DNA from: Oceanobacillus zhaokaii
GTDB lineage: Bacteria > Bacillota > Bacilli > Bacillales > Amphibacillaceae
DNA length: 64,000 bases
Direction of reading: 5' to 3'
Assembly (NCBI RefSeq): GCF_003352005.1
Contig: NZ_CP024848.1
Span: forward strand, 4,039,001 to 4,103,000
The translations under genes were made by a program, and so were the position numbers. Below, piece by piece: positions 16,429-25,089 of the stretch; within the stretch, counting starts at the first letter, position 1, and the number at the start of each line of letters is the position of its first letter. The notes under the pieces were generated by a model, which was not told where the DNA came from, ran no database searches, and saw only the letters and a program-made list of their open reading frames with translations.

Positions 16429-17601
16429 TTAGTTTATCAAGTTATCGATAAACAACCGAACAACATCCGCACCACCAATAAACGTTCCGAGTGAGCTTCC
16501 GATGTTAGCGAACACTACAACGAGTAACACCCGGGTCACTTTATTTTTCCAGAATCCTTTAAAACTAAAAACATCCTCTGATAGACGTTCGAAATCTCGT
16601 ACTGTTGGTTTACTGAAATATGCTTGGACAAATCCGGCGAACCAGCCTGCAGCTGTGAGTGGATCAAGTGCCGATATCGGTGCTGCTACAAACGCCGTGA
16701 TAATTGCTACTGGATGGCCAAGTGCTATCGCTACACCAAGTGCTGATAGAGCGCCATGCCAAAGAATCCAGCTTGTCGCCTGCTGCATTCCTGCGACAGG
16801 GTTCGAAAGAAAGGTATATACAACCATTGCAATGATTAACAATGGAATCAACCAGCCAACCACCTTTGGCCACTTCGGCTTAGGTGGCCGTTTCGTTAGC
16901 TGTTTTAGATCATGCTCCTTATGTATTTCCTTGGTAATCCCTGGAACATGTGCAGCACCTAAGACAGCGACAACTTTATCGCCGGGAGCCTTCTTGATTT
17001 TTTGTGCTAAATACTGGTCACGTTCATCGATTAATGGCTTTTTAAGTTTCGGGAAATAATCCGTAAATTCCTGCAGCATCGCATTAATCGTATCCTGATT
17101 TTTCATCTTTTCCAGTTCTTCTTCTGAGATGCTTTCTTTACTAAATACACTGCCAACGATTTGCGCAAGCAGCATCGATTTCCCTTTAAAACCGATGTTT
17201 CCCCAAATTCGCGAAAAGGTAATTTGGATATTCCTGTCTGCAAGTACAAGATTCGCTCCCGTTTCCTTTGCAGATTCGATTCCCTGAATCATTTCTTGCC
17301 CAGCATTGATGCCGAACTGACTTGCCATTCTTTTTTGAAAAGAGGATATCGCCAGGTTCATTAACAGCAGGCTTGCCTTTCTATCCTTAATTACCTTAAA
17401 TATATTCGTATCGCTCCATTTATTTCCTTCAGTAATCGATTCATACCGCTGTTCATCAAGCTCAATACAGACAGAATCCGGACGTTCTGATTCAATCACT
17501 TCTTTTACCTGTTCTGCACTATGCTTCGATACATGAGCAGTACCAATGAGAATAATCTCTTTATTGTCTATATGTAATCGGGTTACGTTTTCCTCCACCA
17601 T
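16429..17601 (-). CDS. TraB/PrgY-family membrane protein
   Basis: The N-terminal half is a TraB domain: IILIGTAHVSKHSAEQVKEVI, DSVCIELDEQRYES and KVVAVLGAAHVPGI contain the conserved GTAHVS, E.D..R and GAAHV..I motifs. The C-terminal 150 residues form about four membrane segments, starting WLIPLLIIAMVVYTFL. Family members include PrgY, which limits peptide pheromone output in enterococci; a metalloprotease-like role has been proposed. The function here is unknown. GGAAGG precedes the ATG. The upstream spacer carries a repeat that is also found upstream of the next minus-strand gene. Confidence 0.85.
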   Translation of the reverse strand: MVEENVTRLHIDNKEIILIGTAHVSKHSAEQVKEVIESERPDSVCIELDEQRYESITEGNKWSDTNIFKVIKDRKASLLLMNLAISSFQKRMASQFGINAGQEMIQGIESAKETGANLVLADRNIQITFSRIWGNIGFKGKSMLLAQIVGSVFSKESISEEELEKMKNQDTINAMLQEFTDYFPKLKKPLIDERDQYLAQKIKKAPGDKVVAVLGAAHVPGITKEIHKEHDLKQLTKRPPKPKWPKVVGWLIPLLIIAMVVYTFLSNPVAGMQQATSWILWHGALSALGVAIALGHPVAIITAFVAAPISALDPLTAAGWFAGFVQAYFSKPTVRDFERLSEDVFSFKGFWKNKVTRVLLVVVFANIGSSLGTFIGGADVVRLFIDNLIN

Positions 17602-17618
17602 CTGTTACCTTCCTTTTT

Positions 17619-17700
17619 TAGAAAACTAGGGTTTAACCGAGACTTACTCTGACTGCCTTAGTTACAATTATTGAAATTTTTTACCCTTAACTACAAAAGT
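17619..17700. repeat. Intergenic repeat R3, copy A
   Basis: This segment shares TTAGAAAACTA, GCCTTAGTTACA and TTAACTAC-AAAG, in the same order, with 19402-19490. It lies upstream of the TraB-family gene. The internal inverted repeat seen in copy B is degraded here. Confidence 0.6.
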
Positions 17701-17810
17701 CTCCGCTCAGAAACCATGCCACTGCAACTAAGAGCGTATACTATCATTCTAAACTACTATCATCCAAAATAGTATTCATTTTTCATTAACTTCTTTCCCA
17801 ATCTATTATC

Positions 17811-19331
17811 CTATTCGAATTCATGTGTGGCAAGCATAGTCGCAATTGCATCTTCTATTGACGTTACCGAATTGCTTAAAAAATTATTTGCCACGATCGA
17901 GAAAATTAATTTCTCTCCATCTGAAGTTGTAACATAACCTGCAAGTGACGACACACCAGTAAGGGACCCTGTCTTCGCAATAACATTTCCTTTAGCTGGT
18001 CCTTCCTTCATCCGGTGCCTGAGCGTTCCACCAACAAGCCGCTCCTGCATTCCCGCTACCGGTAAGGATAATTCAAAGTCGGCAAACCATTCCTTCTGCT
18101 GAACCTGATAAAGCAGCTTTGTTAGCTCGCTTGCAGGGATTAACGTTTTATGTGACATACCAGAGCCATCCCGGAATTGAACGGTATCTGGATTAACGCC
18201 TAAAGCTGCTGCCGTTTCACCAATTACCTCTAGTCCCTTGTCCCAGCTTCCTTCGCCACGGGAAACCTGCCCCAGTTCCTTCGTTAATGTTTCTCCAATT
18301 CCGTTATTGCTTAATTTCATAAAAGGCAGCAGCAGCTCGTTTAATGGGATTGACTTTACCGATGTTAGTACCGTTGCATTCTCTGGGGCTACTCCCGTTT
18401 GAACTTCTGAATTGCCGGCAAACTTGATGCCTTGCTGCTCCAATGATTGTTTAAAGATATTCAGCACATATTCAGTCGGTTCCCATACTGCAATCCATTC
18501 TCTTGAATTCGTTCCGTTTACAGGAATTTTCCCCTCGACAATAATATTATTCGTACCATGCTCCCGCTCAATCGATAGATCCTTCGCTTCATTTGCTGAA
18601 ACCATTTCAGTCTTGTTCACAATCGTAACGTAATTAGTCTTGGGAGTCAGTGCCACTTGCGCCTGCTCACCATGCTTCGTTCCTGGAATTACTTCAACGA
18701 TGACAGTTCCAGCGTCATAATCTGCATTTGGGGAAAGTGTCAGCGCAGAGACCTGTGCACCGGTATAGAAAGACTCATCGGACCAGTTCAAATCCTGTGA
18801 AAGCCGAATCGAATCATACCACTGATCGTCACCAATTAAATTTCCGTTTATTTGGTTAATCCCTTGCTTCTTCAATTCGCTTGCAACTTGATCCAAATCC
18901 GCTTTTAATAATGTCGGATCTCCTTTGCCCCGAATATACAGGTTGCCTTTCAGTACCTTACCTTTTATCTTTCCGTTCGTCACGAATTCCGTTGCAAACC
19001 GGTAGTTCGGACCAAGTGTCTCTAGACTAGCTGCTGCGGTTAATATTTTCATATTTGATGCTGGATGCAATCGTAAATCACCTTGGTGGGCATAGATTTC
19101 CTCGCCCGTTTCCGCCTTACGAACACTTATCCCGACGCTTGCCCCGTCCAGAGATTCATCCAGTAAGATTACTGCCATTTTTTCCGCTAATGTTTGAGGT
19201 TCCTCTATTTCGGAAACCTCATTGGTTGCTTTAATAATAGGAGGTTCATCCTTGTTTATAAACGAAATAGCAGCAATTACCAATATCAAGAGAATTAGAA
19301 AGCCATATAGAATCTTATTCTTCGAAACCAT
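17811..19331 (-). CDS. D-alanyl-D-alanine carboxypeptidase/endopeptidase (PBP4, peptidase S13)
   Basis: This cell-wall enzyme trims or cuts peptidoglycan cross-bridges outside the membrane. An N-terminal membrane anchor or signal (residues 8-24) is followed by the three penicillin-binding motifs: SNMK with the catalytic Ser at 92, SNN in LSNNGIGETL, and KTGS in AKTGSLTGVSSLAGYV. The long insert between the first two motifs is typical of S13/DacB-type enzymes such as DacC of B. subtilis; 506 residues fits. It stands alone upstream of the TraB-family gene on the same strand, with about 200 bases between them. Confidence 0.92.
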   Translation of the reverse strand: MVSKNKILYGFLILLILVIAAISFINKDEPPIIKATNEVSEIEEPQTLAEKMAVILLDESLDGASVGISVRKAETGEEIYAHQGDLRLHPASNMKILTAAASLETLGPNYRFATEFVTNGKIKGKVLKGNLYIRGKGDPTLLKADLDQVASELKKQGINQINGNLIGDDQWYDSIRLSQDLNWSDESFYTGAQVSALTLSPNADYDAGTVIVEVIPGTKHGEQAQVALTPKTNYVTIVNKTEMVSANEAKDLSIEREHGTNNIIVEGKIPVNGTNSREWIAVWEPTEYVLNIFKQSLEQQGIKFAGNSEVQTGVAPENATVLTSVKSIPLNELLLPFMKLSNNGIGETLTKELGQVSRGEGSWDKGLEVIGETAAALGVNPDTVQFRDGSGMSHKTLIPASELTKLLYQVQQKEWFADFELSLPVAGMQERLVGGTLRHRMKEGPAKGNVIAKTGSLTGVSSLAGYVTTSDGEKLIFSIVANNFLSNSVTSIEDAIATMLATHEFE

Positions 19332-19401
19332 TACCAGATCACACCCCCTATTATTTGAATATTTTAATTATACACTAAAATAACCTGGATGGAAGTTATT
19401 C

Positions 19402-19490
19402 TTAGAAAACTAAGGCTTAGCAAATCCTTATGATGACAGCCTTAGTTACACTTATGTGGTAAGAAAGTTCTTCACTTTTAACTACCAAAG
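19402..19490. repeat. Intergenic repeat R3, copy B
   Basis: This is the second copy of the repeat at 17619-17700. It contains the inverted repeat AACTAAGGCT (19409-19418) and AGCCTTAGTT, so it can fold into a hairpin. It lies upstream of the PBP4 gene. The rest of 19332-19573 shows nothing else. Confidence 0.6.
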
Positions 19491-19573
19491 ATAATTATTA
19501 TTGCCTAAGATAATGGGAAATATGCGGATACTGCTATTTCAATCCGTTGCTGATAATCATTTGCATTATAAAA

Positions 19574-19586
19574 TTACAATTTGTAA
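19574..19586. promoter_or_regulatory. Probable operator of the XRE regulator
   Basis: TTACAA-T-TTGTAA is a perfect palindrome, and a second half-site, ATTACAATTT, follows at about 19593. Both lie just ahead of the XRE gene, as expected for an autorepressor. Confidence 0.5.
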
Positions 19587-19621
19587 GAAATAAATTACAA
19601 TTTTAATTAGAGGTGGTGTTA

Positions 19622-19822
19622 GTGTTACTCAACAAATTAGTAATTTATCGAGCAGAAAAAGGATGGACACAAGAACAACTCGCAAAAAAGGTTGGTGTTA
19701 GTCGCCAGACCATTGCTACACTTGAGAAAAATAAATATAATCCTTCCCTAATTCTTGCCTTCAAAATCGCAAATGCTTTTTAGAAACCATTAACGGATGT
19801 TTTTGATTATAAGGAGGAATGA
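19622..19822 (+). pseudogene. XRE-family regulator interrupted by an in-frame amber codon
   Basis: From the GTG at 19622 (AGAGGTGG six bases upstream) the frame reads a compact helix-turn-helix: [37 protein letters not shown] and AFKIANAF, like the short regulators related to YgzD. At 19781-19783 there is TAG, after which the same frame continues with the expected family ending KPLTDVFDYKEE to TGA at 19820. A single G-to-T change of a Glu codon explains it. The first 53 residues already include the whole DNA-binding fold, so the short product may still work; alternatively the gene is inactive. Its final TGA would overlap an ATG of the next gene. Confidence 0.75.
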
Positions 19823-19827
19823 TCGAT

Positions 19828-20124
19828 ATGTTATGGTTAGCAACACTGTTTCTAGCTGTAGTATTTATTTGTCATATGTACATCTTAAGATTTAATGATA
19901 GTGAGGAAGGGACGGATGAACGGGGGAGGGAAATTCAATACAAAACAAATAATATGCTATATGGCGTTTTGTATATAGGTGTTATTTTATTGTATTGTCT
20001 CGTTGAATTATTTGAAATAATCCCGATTGAGTATCTTCCTGATATATTGTTATGGTTCGTGCTTTCTTTAGGTATATTTGGAAGTATATTCAATTATATC
20101 AATAAAAACAGGAAGAATTATTAA
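19828..20124 (+). CDS. Small membrane protein, partner of XRE regulator (DUF2178-like)
   Basis: This protein of about 98 residues has three hydrophobic segments and a conserved acidic/basic loop with DERGREIQYKTNN after the first. This is the usual companion of YgzD-type XRE regulators in Firmicutes, where the pair is thought to act as a regulator with a membrane partner; its function is unknown. I place the start at 19828 because AGGAGG (19812-19817) lies ten bases upstream; the ATG at 19819 is too close. Confidence 0.7.
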   Translation: MLWLATLFLAVVFICHMYILRFNDSEEGTDERGREIQYKTNNMLYGVLYIGVILLYCLVELFEIIPIEYLPDILLWFVLSLGIFGSIFNYINKNRKNY

Positions 20125-20222
20125 GCATGTTTAACTGAGCTTTAATCGACCTCTTGTATCTTGGACACGCTTCAACCTTATTTACTATTATTAGTTTAAA
20201 AGATGAATGAAATCAAAAACAC

Positions 20223-20251
20223 TTGACTTTTTTCGATTTCCTTTGCATAAT
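20223..20251 (+). promoter_or_regulatory. SigmaA-type promoter of the uracil permease gene
   Basis: TTGACT (20223-20228), a 17-base spacer and CATAAT (20246-20251) form a near-consensus vegetative promoter just ahead of the PyrR leader. Confidence 0.8.
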
Positions 20252-20262
20252 ACTTGTAGATT

Positions 20263-20400
20263 ACCTTTAAAACAGTCCTGTGAGGCTGGCAAGGTTTGTG
20301 CGGATTCGTTGTGCATATTGATGCGCAATCATTTTAGGCAGGCTACAGCTTGTCTAAATGAAATGCACCTTGCCAGTTTATCGGGCAAGGTGCATTTTTT
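20263..20400 (+). promoter_or_regulatory. PyrR-dependent transcription attenuator
   Basis: The segment at 20263-20295 carries the PyrR-binding loop. It shows the conserved TTTAAAACAGTCC, GAGGCT and CAAGG elements that form the anti-antiterminator in Bacillus pyr genes. A perfect 14-bp terminator stem, AAATGCACCTTGCC (20361-20374) with GGCAAGGTGCATTT (20384-20397), and a T-tract follow just before the gene. By analogy, PyrR bound to UMP or UTP promotes termination, so uracil uptake falls when pyrimidines are plentiful. Confidence 0.9.
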
Positions 20401-20438
20401 TATTTACTAACATAACATACAGAATAGGGGAGAAGACA

Positions 20439-21698
20439 ATGTCACAACGTGAGATTCAAGTTGATGAGCGTCTGCCATTTTTACAAAGTTTACCACTTAG
20501 CTTTCAGCACTTATTTGCAATGTTCGGTTCAACCGTTTTAGTACCGATTATTTTTGGAGTCGATCCAGCAACAATCCTACTGATGAACGGAATTGGAACG
20601 ATACTATATATCTTCATTACGAAAGGAAAAATTCCTGCATATCTAGGATCAAGCTTCGCGTTCATTTCACCAGTTACCCTCGTCATTACCCAGGGTGGCG
20701 GCTATGGCGCAGCACTAGGTGGATTCTTCGTTGTAGGTCTTGTTCTAGTCCTAATCGGTTTAATCGTTAAAGTTGCAGGGACCACGTGGATTGATACTGT
20801 CTTCCCACCAGCTGCAATGGGAGCAATTGTTGCCGTAATTGGTCTTGAGCTTGTGCCAACTGCTGCAGGCATGGCGGGACTTGTGCCCGATCCAACTATC
20901 CCAGTTGATACAACAGCAATCACAGTTTCACTGCTTACACTAGGCTTTACAATTGTTTATTGGGTTGTTCTTCGCGGCTTTTTGAAAATCATCCCAATCC
21001 TGCTTGGAATTGTAACAGGATATGTTATCGCAACTTTCTTCGGTATCGTTGATTATACAGCTGTAAAAGAAGCGGCATGGATTCAATTGCCAACCTTCTA
21101 CCAAATTGAGTTTAACTGGTCAGATATTCTAATTATCCTTCCTGCTGCGCTCGTGTTAATTCCAGAGCATATCGGACACTTAGTCGTAACAGGAAATATC
21201 GTGAAGAAAGACCTTGTGAAGGATCCTGGACTTGATCGTTCTTTATTCGGTAACGGGATTTCAACGATGATATCCAGTTTACTTGGATCAACACCAAATA
21301 CAACATACGGCGAGAATATCGGTGTACTTGCAATCACACGTGTATATTCTACTTGGATTATCGGTGGAGCAGCAGTAATTGCAGTAATCTTATCGTTCTG
21401 CGGAAAACTTGCGGCACTAATTACGACAATCCCGACTCCTGTAATGGGCGGAATTTCCTTACTATTATTCGGAATCATCGCCGTAAGCGGACTTCGAATT
21501 CTAGTGGAACAAAAAGTGGATTATAGTAATTCACAAAACCTGATTTTAACTTGTGTTGTGCTTGCAGTAGGAATTAGTGGAGCTTCCATCTCACTTGGCG
21601 AAGTAGCATTATCAGGTATGGGGCTTGCAACAATTGTTGCGGTTATTTTGAGCCTCTTCTTTAAACTATTAAATGTGCTTAAGCTTGCAAATGAATAG
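20439..21698 (+). CDS. pyrP: Uracil permease (NCS2 family)
   Basis: This uracil:proton symporter of the nucleobase-cation-symporter-2 family has about 419 residues and 12-14 membrane segments. Signatures include LPLSFQHLFAMFGSTVLVPIIFG at the N-terminus, YLGSSFAFISP, the substrate-site Glu in ILPAALVLIPEHIGHLVVTGNI, and GSTPNTTYGENIGVLAITRVYS. The ATG at 20439 has AGGGGAGAAG upstream. The PyrR leader ahead of it supports uracil, rather than xanthine, as substrate. Here it is a lone gene rather than part of the pyr operon. Confidence 0.93.
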   Translation: MSQREIQVDERLPFLQSLPLSFQHLFAMFGSTVLVPIIFGVDPATILLMNGIGTILYIFITKGKIPAYLGSSFAFISPVTLVITQGGGYGAALGGFFVVGLVLVLIGLIVKVAGTTWIDTVFPPAAMGAIVAVIGLELVPTAAGMAGLVPDPTIPVDTTAITVSLLTLGFTIVYWVVLRGFLKIIPILLGIVTGYVIATFFGIVDYTAVKEAAWIQLPTFYQIEFNWSDILIILPAALVLIPEHIGHLVVTGNIVKKDLVKDPGLDRSLFGNGISTMISSLLGSTPNTTYGENIGVLAITRVYSTWIIGGAAVIAVILSFCGKLAALITTIPTPVMGGISLLLFGIIAVSGLRILVEQKVDYSNSQNLILTCVVLAVGISGASISLGEVALSGMGLATIVAVILSLFFKLLNVLKLANE

Positions 21699-21712
21699 AA
21701 TCTTAAAATGAG

Positions 21713-21746
21713 ATACCCCCTGTATTTTTACAAGGGGTATTTTTTG
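21713..21746 (+). terminator. Terminator of the uracil permease gene
   Basis: ATACCCCCTGT pairs with ACAAGGGGTAT around ATTTTT, with one mismatch, followed by TTTTTTG. Confidence 0.88.
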
Positions 21747-21930
21747 TATCAAAAGACTTACTTGATGAAATAGTACCCTCGAAAATGAATTTAAAGAAAT
21801 AATTGAAATGATAGATGCAAGTTTGTTAAAAATGCTCTTAAACAGACGGGGCAGGTTAGTGAGGTACTAAGAATGGAGCAGATGTATTGTAAACAGAGTT
21901 TACTCTGCTTCTTAACTGATAAAAAGCAAA

Positions 21931-21967
21931 AAGCAATCTCTTTAATAAGTGAGATTGCCATTTTTTA
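21931..21967. terminator. Bidirectional terminator after the RsbR-like gene
   Basis: GCAATCTC (21933-21940) pairs with GAGATTGC (21951-21958), with an A-tract on the left and a T-tract on the right. Confidence 0.8.
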
Positions 21968-22789
21968 CTACGATTTTACTTCAAAATATTCATTTAAGGC
22001 TTGTTGTAAAGTTCCTTTTACTTCTGTATTTTCTTCAATGTTCATTCCTAAGTGAACCATTTTTTTGGCAAGTTGCGGTCTTAATCCCGTTAGAATCGAT
22101 TTTGAACCCATCAGCTTTACCCCAATGAGCACTTTTTGAAAAATAGCAACCGTATATTCGTCCATTTCAGGTATTCCAGAAAGGTCGATAATTAATGTTT
22201 TGATCCTTAGCCTTGATATTTCACTTAAAACTTTTTCTTCAATAATATCCATTCGATATGAATCAAACATGCCAATCATTGGCAATACGGCTATAGTAGA
22301 GCTGACTGGTATAATTGGAACCGATAGATGTTCAACTAATTTCCTTTGATCCCTAATTAATTCATCTTTATAGTTAGAATAGCTAATAAAAAAGCTATTT
22401 AAAAACTCATCAATTCCATCGTTAATTGTCTGTTCCAGTTCATAAAAATCTGTAGCGAATTTAGAACTGCTGTTTAATGGACTATATTTACGGAGTAGAT
22501 GCCATAGAGTACGTCTAAGCGCATGTATCCATTCTAATTTGAACGCCAGGGTTAATGAATGTTTCGCCCAGGAAATTCCTTCTACTTTTGCAAAATCAAT
22601 GAGTTCATCTCGCTTATTTCCCACAACAAAGAGGGCAATAGTTTCTGCATTTTTCAAAAGGTCAATATTTCCCGCTTCTAGAATAGCAGTGATTTTCGTG
22701 GCAACATTTCCTGCCTCTGATAAAAGCATCGACTGAAATTCTTCTCTGTTATTCATAATATAATGGTCAATACTGCTTCTGGCTGTCAC
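21968..22789 (-). CDS. RsbR-family stressosome protein (STAS domain), orphan
   Basis: The N-terminal 150 residues are the all-helical sensor-like domain of RsbR paralogues. The C-terminal part is a STAS domain: PVSSTIAVLPMIGMFDSYR, TLIIDLSGIPEMDEYTVAIF, and ILTGLRPQLAKKMVHLG. RsbR proteins form the stressosome and are phosphorylated by RsbT on two Thr residues of the STAS domain. By alignment from memory, the first site (VVDT in RsbRA) is MDE here, and the second (IAQT) is LAKK, so both acceptors seem to be missing. No rsbS, rsbT or sigB is nearby. The GTG start at 22789 has AGGAGG eight bases upstream. A Spo0A box lies directly ahead of the ribosome-binding site. Confidence 0.82.
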   Translation of the reverse strand: MTARSSIDHYIMNNREEFQSMLLSEAGNVATKITAILEAGNIDLLKNAETIALFVVGNKRDELIDFAKVEGISWAKHSLTLAFKLEWIHALRRTLWHLLRKYSPLNSSSKFATDFYELEQTINDGIDEFLNSFFISYSNYKDELIRDQRKLVEHLSVPIIPVSSTIAVLPMIGMFDSYRMDIIEEKVLSEISRLRIKTLIIDLSGIPEMDEYTVAIFQKVLIGVKLMGSKSILTGLRPQLAKKMVHLGMNIEENTEVKGTLQQALNEYFEVKS

Positions 22790-22812
22790 ATTAAGTTCCT
22801 CCTATTATGATT

Positions 22813-22821
22813 TTTGTCGAA
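22813..22821. promoter_or_regulatory. Spo0A box
   Basis: TTTGTCGAA is a perfect match to the 0A-box consensus TTTGTCRAA, followed by a second GGTCGAAA half-match. It lies 24 bases upstream of the RsbR-like start codon, a position that would favour repression. The remaining divergent spacer (22822-23084) holds only AT-rich sequence and presumably the promoters. Confidence 0.5.
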
Positions 22822-23098
22822 AGGTCGAAAAAAAATGTATATATATCTATTCTATATTAATTAGAAAATCCCTTCTTTTCTATTATCTCATAAATTTAGT
22901 TCTACTATGGTCCTGAATGGCTTATGTGATTAAACTTTATTACAAAACCAAACCTAAATATGCTGGATAGAGTATTTTGTATAATTATTTCAAAATGAAT
23001 TCGCATAATTTCGATAGAAAACAAAGACATTATTATTTTTTCAGATAATAACTGTGGTATGATTATTTTTACTTAGAAAATAACGGAAGGTGATGTTG

Positions 23099-23650
23099 AT
23101 GATGTTTCGTTATGAAATTGACGAGGAGATTGTATTACAGCAGCTTGAAATAAAAGATGCTCATGCTCTATTTCAGCTTATCGATCAGTCTAGAGTATAT
23201 TTACGTGCATGGCTTCCATGGGTTGATGGCAATCAAACCGCGGATGATTCACAGGCATTTATCGAGCATACTATACAAACATTGGAAGCAAGAAAAGGAC
23301 TTACAACCGGAATCTATTACCAAGGGAAACTGGTGGGAATGGCGGGATACAACAGCTTGGACTTCCGAAATAAAATTGGCCATATTGGCTACTGGCTGGC
23401 TGAGGTTTATCAAGGAAAGGGCATTATGACCCGTGTTGCCCGGGCATTAACGGAGTATGCTTTTCATGAACTGGACCTTAACCGTGTCGAGATACGTGCC
23501 GCATATGAAAATTTAAGAAGTCGTGAAATCCCTAAGCGATTAAGCTTTGTTGAAGAAGGTAAAATTAGACAGGCAGAATGGTTATATGATCATTATGTCG
23601 ATCATGTCGTGTATGGGATGCTGGCAAGTGATTGGGAAAACATCCGCTAG
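23099..23650 (+). CDS. GNAT-family N-acetyltransferase (RimL-like)
   Basis: This acetyl-CoA-dependent acetyltransferase of the RimJ/RimL type resembles YdaF/YjcK of Bacillus. The family pattern is visible: LRAWLPWVD, GIYYQGKLVGMAGYNSLD, IGYWLAEVYQGKGIMTRVARAL (acetyl-CoA loop, here QGKGIM), LNRVEIRAAYENLRSR. The usual GF before VEEG is LSF here. The protein substrate is unknown. The start is placed at 23099 by the GGAAGG eight bases upstream. It begins a three-gene unit with a Nudix hydrolase and a second GNAT. Confidence 0.85.
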   Translation: MMFRYEIDEEIVLQQLEIKDAHALFQLIDQSRVYLRAWLPWVDGNQTADDSQAFIEHTIQTLEARKGLTTGIYYQGKLVGMAGYNSLDFRNKIGHIGYWLAEVYQGKGIMTRVARALTEYAFHELDLNRVEIRAAYENLRSREIPKRLSFVEEGKIRQAEWLYDHYVDHVVYGMLASDWENIR

Positions 23651-23676
23651 ATGACATCACAATGGGAGTGAATGAA

Positions 23677-24153
23677 ATGGATATCGTATTTAAAACAGCT
23701 GCCGCCATTTTTAATTATCGTGTTGTGGGAATATGGATTGAAAACGAACAGGTACTTATACATAAGGACGTTAATGATACGAATTGGGCGCTCCCGGGAG
23801 GAAGGGTTGCGCTTGGAGAAGATTCCCGAGCTGCACTCAGTCGGGAATTCCAAGAAGAACTTGCAGTAGACATAGACGTTATGCAACTGGATTGGGTAGT
23901 AGAAAACTTTTTTAATTATAGGGGCAATGATTTTCATGAAATTGGCTTTTATTATGAAGTATCGTCAAAAGACAAATCCTTATTGCAGGAAGGCGAATTC
24001 CACGGTTCAGAAGGGGATCGACTCGTTTATCAGTGGGTGCCAATTGAAGAACTATCGGAATATGAATTGCTTCCTAGCTTTTTAAAAACAGGTTTAATGG
24101 ATTTACCCACCAGTACGGTGCATTTAATCAATAGAGATGGGGAAGATAAATGA
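23677..24153 (+). CDS. Nudix hydrolase
   Basis: The Nudix box is complete: GGRVALGEDSRAALSREF followed by QEEL, matching GX5EX7REUXEEXGU apart from Ala at the last Gly. Such enzymes hydrolyse nucleoside-diphosphate derivatives; the exact substrate is unknown. The preferred ATG at 23677 has GGGAGTG six bases upstream, giving 158 residues. The stop overlaps the next start as ATGA, so the gene is translationally coupled to the following GNAT. Confidence 0.88.
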   Translation: MDIVFKTAAAIFNYRVVGIWIENEQVLIHKDVNDTNWALPGGRVALGEDSRAALSREFQEELAVDIDVMQLDWVVENFFNYRGNDFHEIGFYYEVSSKDKSLLQEGEFHGSEGDRLVYQWVPIEELSEYELLPSFLKTGLMDLPTSTVHLINRDGEDK

Positions 24154-24695
24154 CCAAGATAAATGGGAAGTCAATTTATATTCGTTCATTTACAATTGAC
24201 GACGCTAAACCATTAGTTTCATTACAGCTGACCAATCGTGATTTCTTTGAGAAATTCGCCATGCAACGAGATAAAGCTTTCTACACCCTTGAAGGACAAA
24301 TGGAAAAAATACAAGGATATGAAAAAAATAAAGAGCATGACCAGCAATATATGTTCGGAATTTTTAAAATTAAAACAGACGAATTAATCGGCACCATCAA
24401 TTTATCGCAAGTACTCCGTGGCTCCCTGCAAAGTGCTTATATCGGTTATTTCCTTGATCAATCGCAAAATGGAAAAGGGTACATGACAGAAGCTGTAAAG
24501 CTAATCCTGATCTACGCCTTCGATCAGTTACGGTTGCACCGAATTGAAGCTGGTGTCATGCCGCATAATATCGGTTCAATTCGCGTTTTGGAAAAAGCCG
24601 GTTTCCACAAAGAGGGACTCGCCGTGAAAAATGTTAAAATAAATGGTAAATGGGAAGACCATCAGGTATTAGCAATTATTAATCCGAACGACTAG
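24150..24695 (+). CDS. GNAT-family N-acetyltransferase (RimJ-like)
   Basis: This 181-residue acetyltransferase resembles ribosomal-protein-alanine N-acetyltransferases: YIRSFTIDDAKPLVSLQLTN, GTINLSQVLRGSLQSAYIGYF, QNGKGYMTEAVKLI (acetyl-CoA loop), LRLHRIEAGVMPHN and VLEKAGFHKEG. It belongs to the YjcK/RimJ subgroup. It overlaps the Nudix gene by four bases and ends two bases before a convergent gene, so its transcript probably reads into the opposite strand. Confidence 0.88.
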   Translation: MTKINGKSIYIRSFTIDDAKPLVSLQLTNRDFFEKFAMQRDKAFYTLEGQMEKIQGYEKNKEHDQQYMFGIFKIKTDELIGTINLSQVLRGSLQSAYIGYFLDQSQNGKGYMTEAVKLILIYAFDQLRLHRIEAGVMPHNIGSIRVLEKAGFHKEGLAVKNVKINGKWEDHQVLAIINPND

Positions 24696-24697
24696 TG

Positions 24698-25027
24698 CTA
24701 TCGATCCGTTTCCTTATAGGTAACCTTGATGACTTCTTCTGTTTTTGAATTATAGGAGATATCGATAAACACACCGAATTCCTTGTCTTTGCCTTTAAGC
24801 CATAATTTGAACTTTTCGACTGACGTGTCGCCTTTAGTTTCTTTGCCAATATGAAGATAGTCAATGATTTGTGCATCTGGATATTTTGCTCTTGTTTCTT
24901 CCATTGCCACTCGGCCCCATTTTGCATAGGAAGGAATCGTTATTTCAGCATTTACATTATTGCCGATTGAAGCAAAATAACTTAACGGCAGGGAGAGAGC
25001 AATCATCAAAATCAATTTTTTCATCAT
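24698..25027 (-). CDS. Secreted DUF3889-family protein
   Basis: This small exported protein has a Sec signal peptide (MMKKLILMIALSLPLSYFA, cleavage near VNA-EI) and a mature part of about 80 residues: YAKWGRVAMEETRAKYPDAQIIDYLHIG and WLKGKDKEFGVFIDI. That pattern matches the DUF3889 family, which includes YqzG and YhdC of B. subtilis; the function is unknown. AGGAGG precedes the first ATG by seven bases. It is convergent with the GNAT gene. Confidence 0.75.
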   Translation of the reverse strand: MMKKLILMIALSLPLSYFASIGNNVNAEITIPSYAKWGRVAMEETRAKYPDAQIIDYLHIGKETKGDTSVEKFKLWLKGKDKEFGVFIDISYNSKTEEVIKVTYKETDR

Positions 25028-25089
25028 TAGATAACCTCCTTTTCTATAGGATGTGTCAAATGAAGAAATATTATTAAGGAGCGGGAAAA

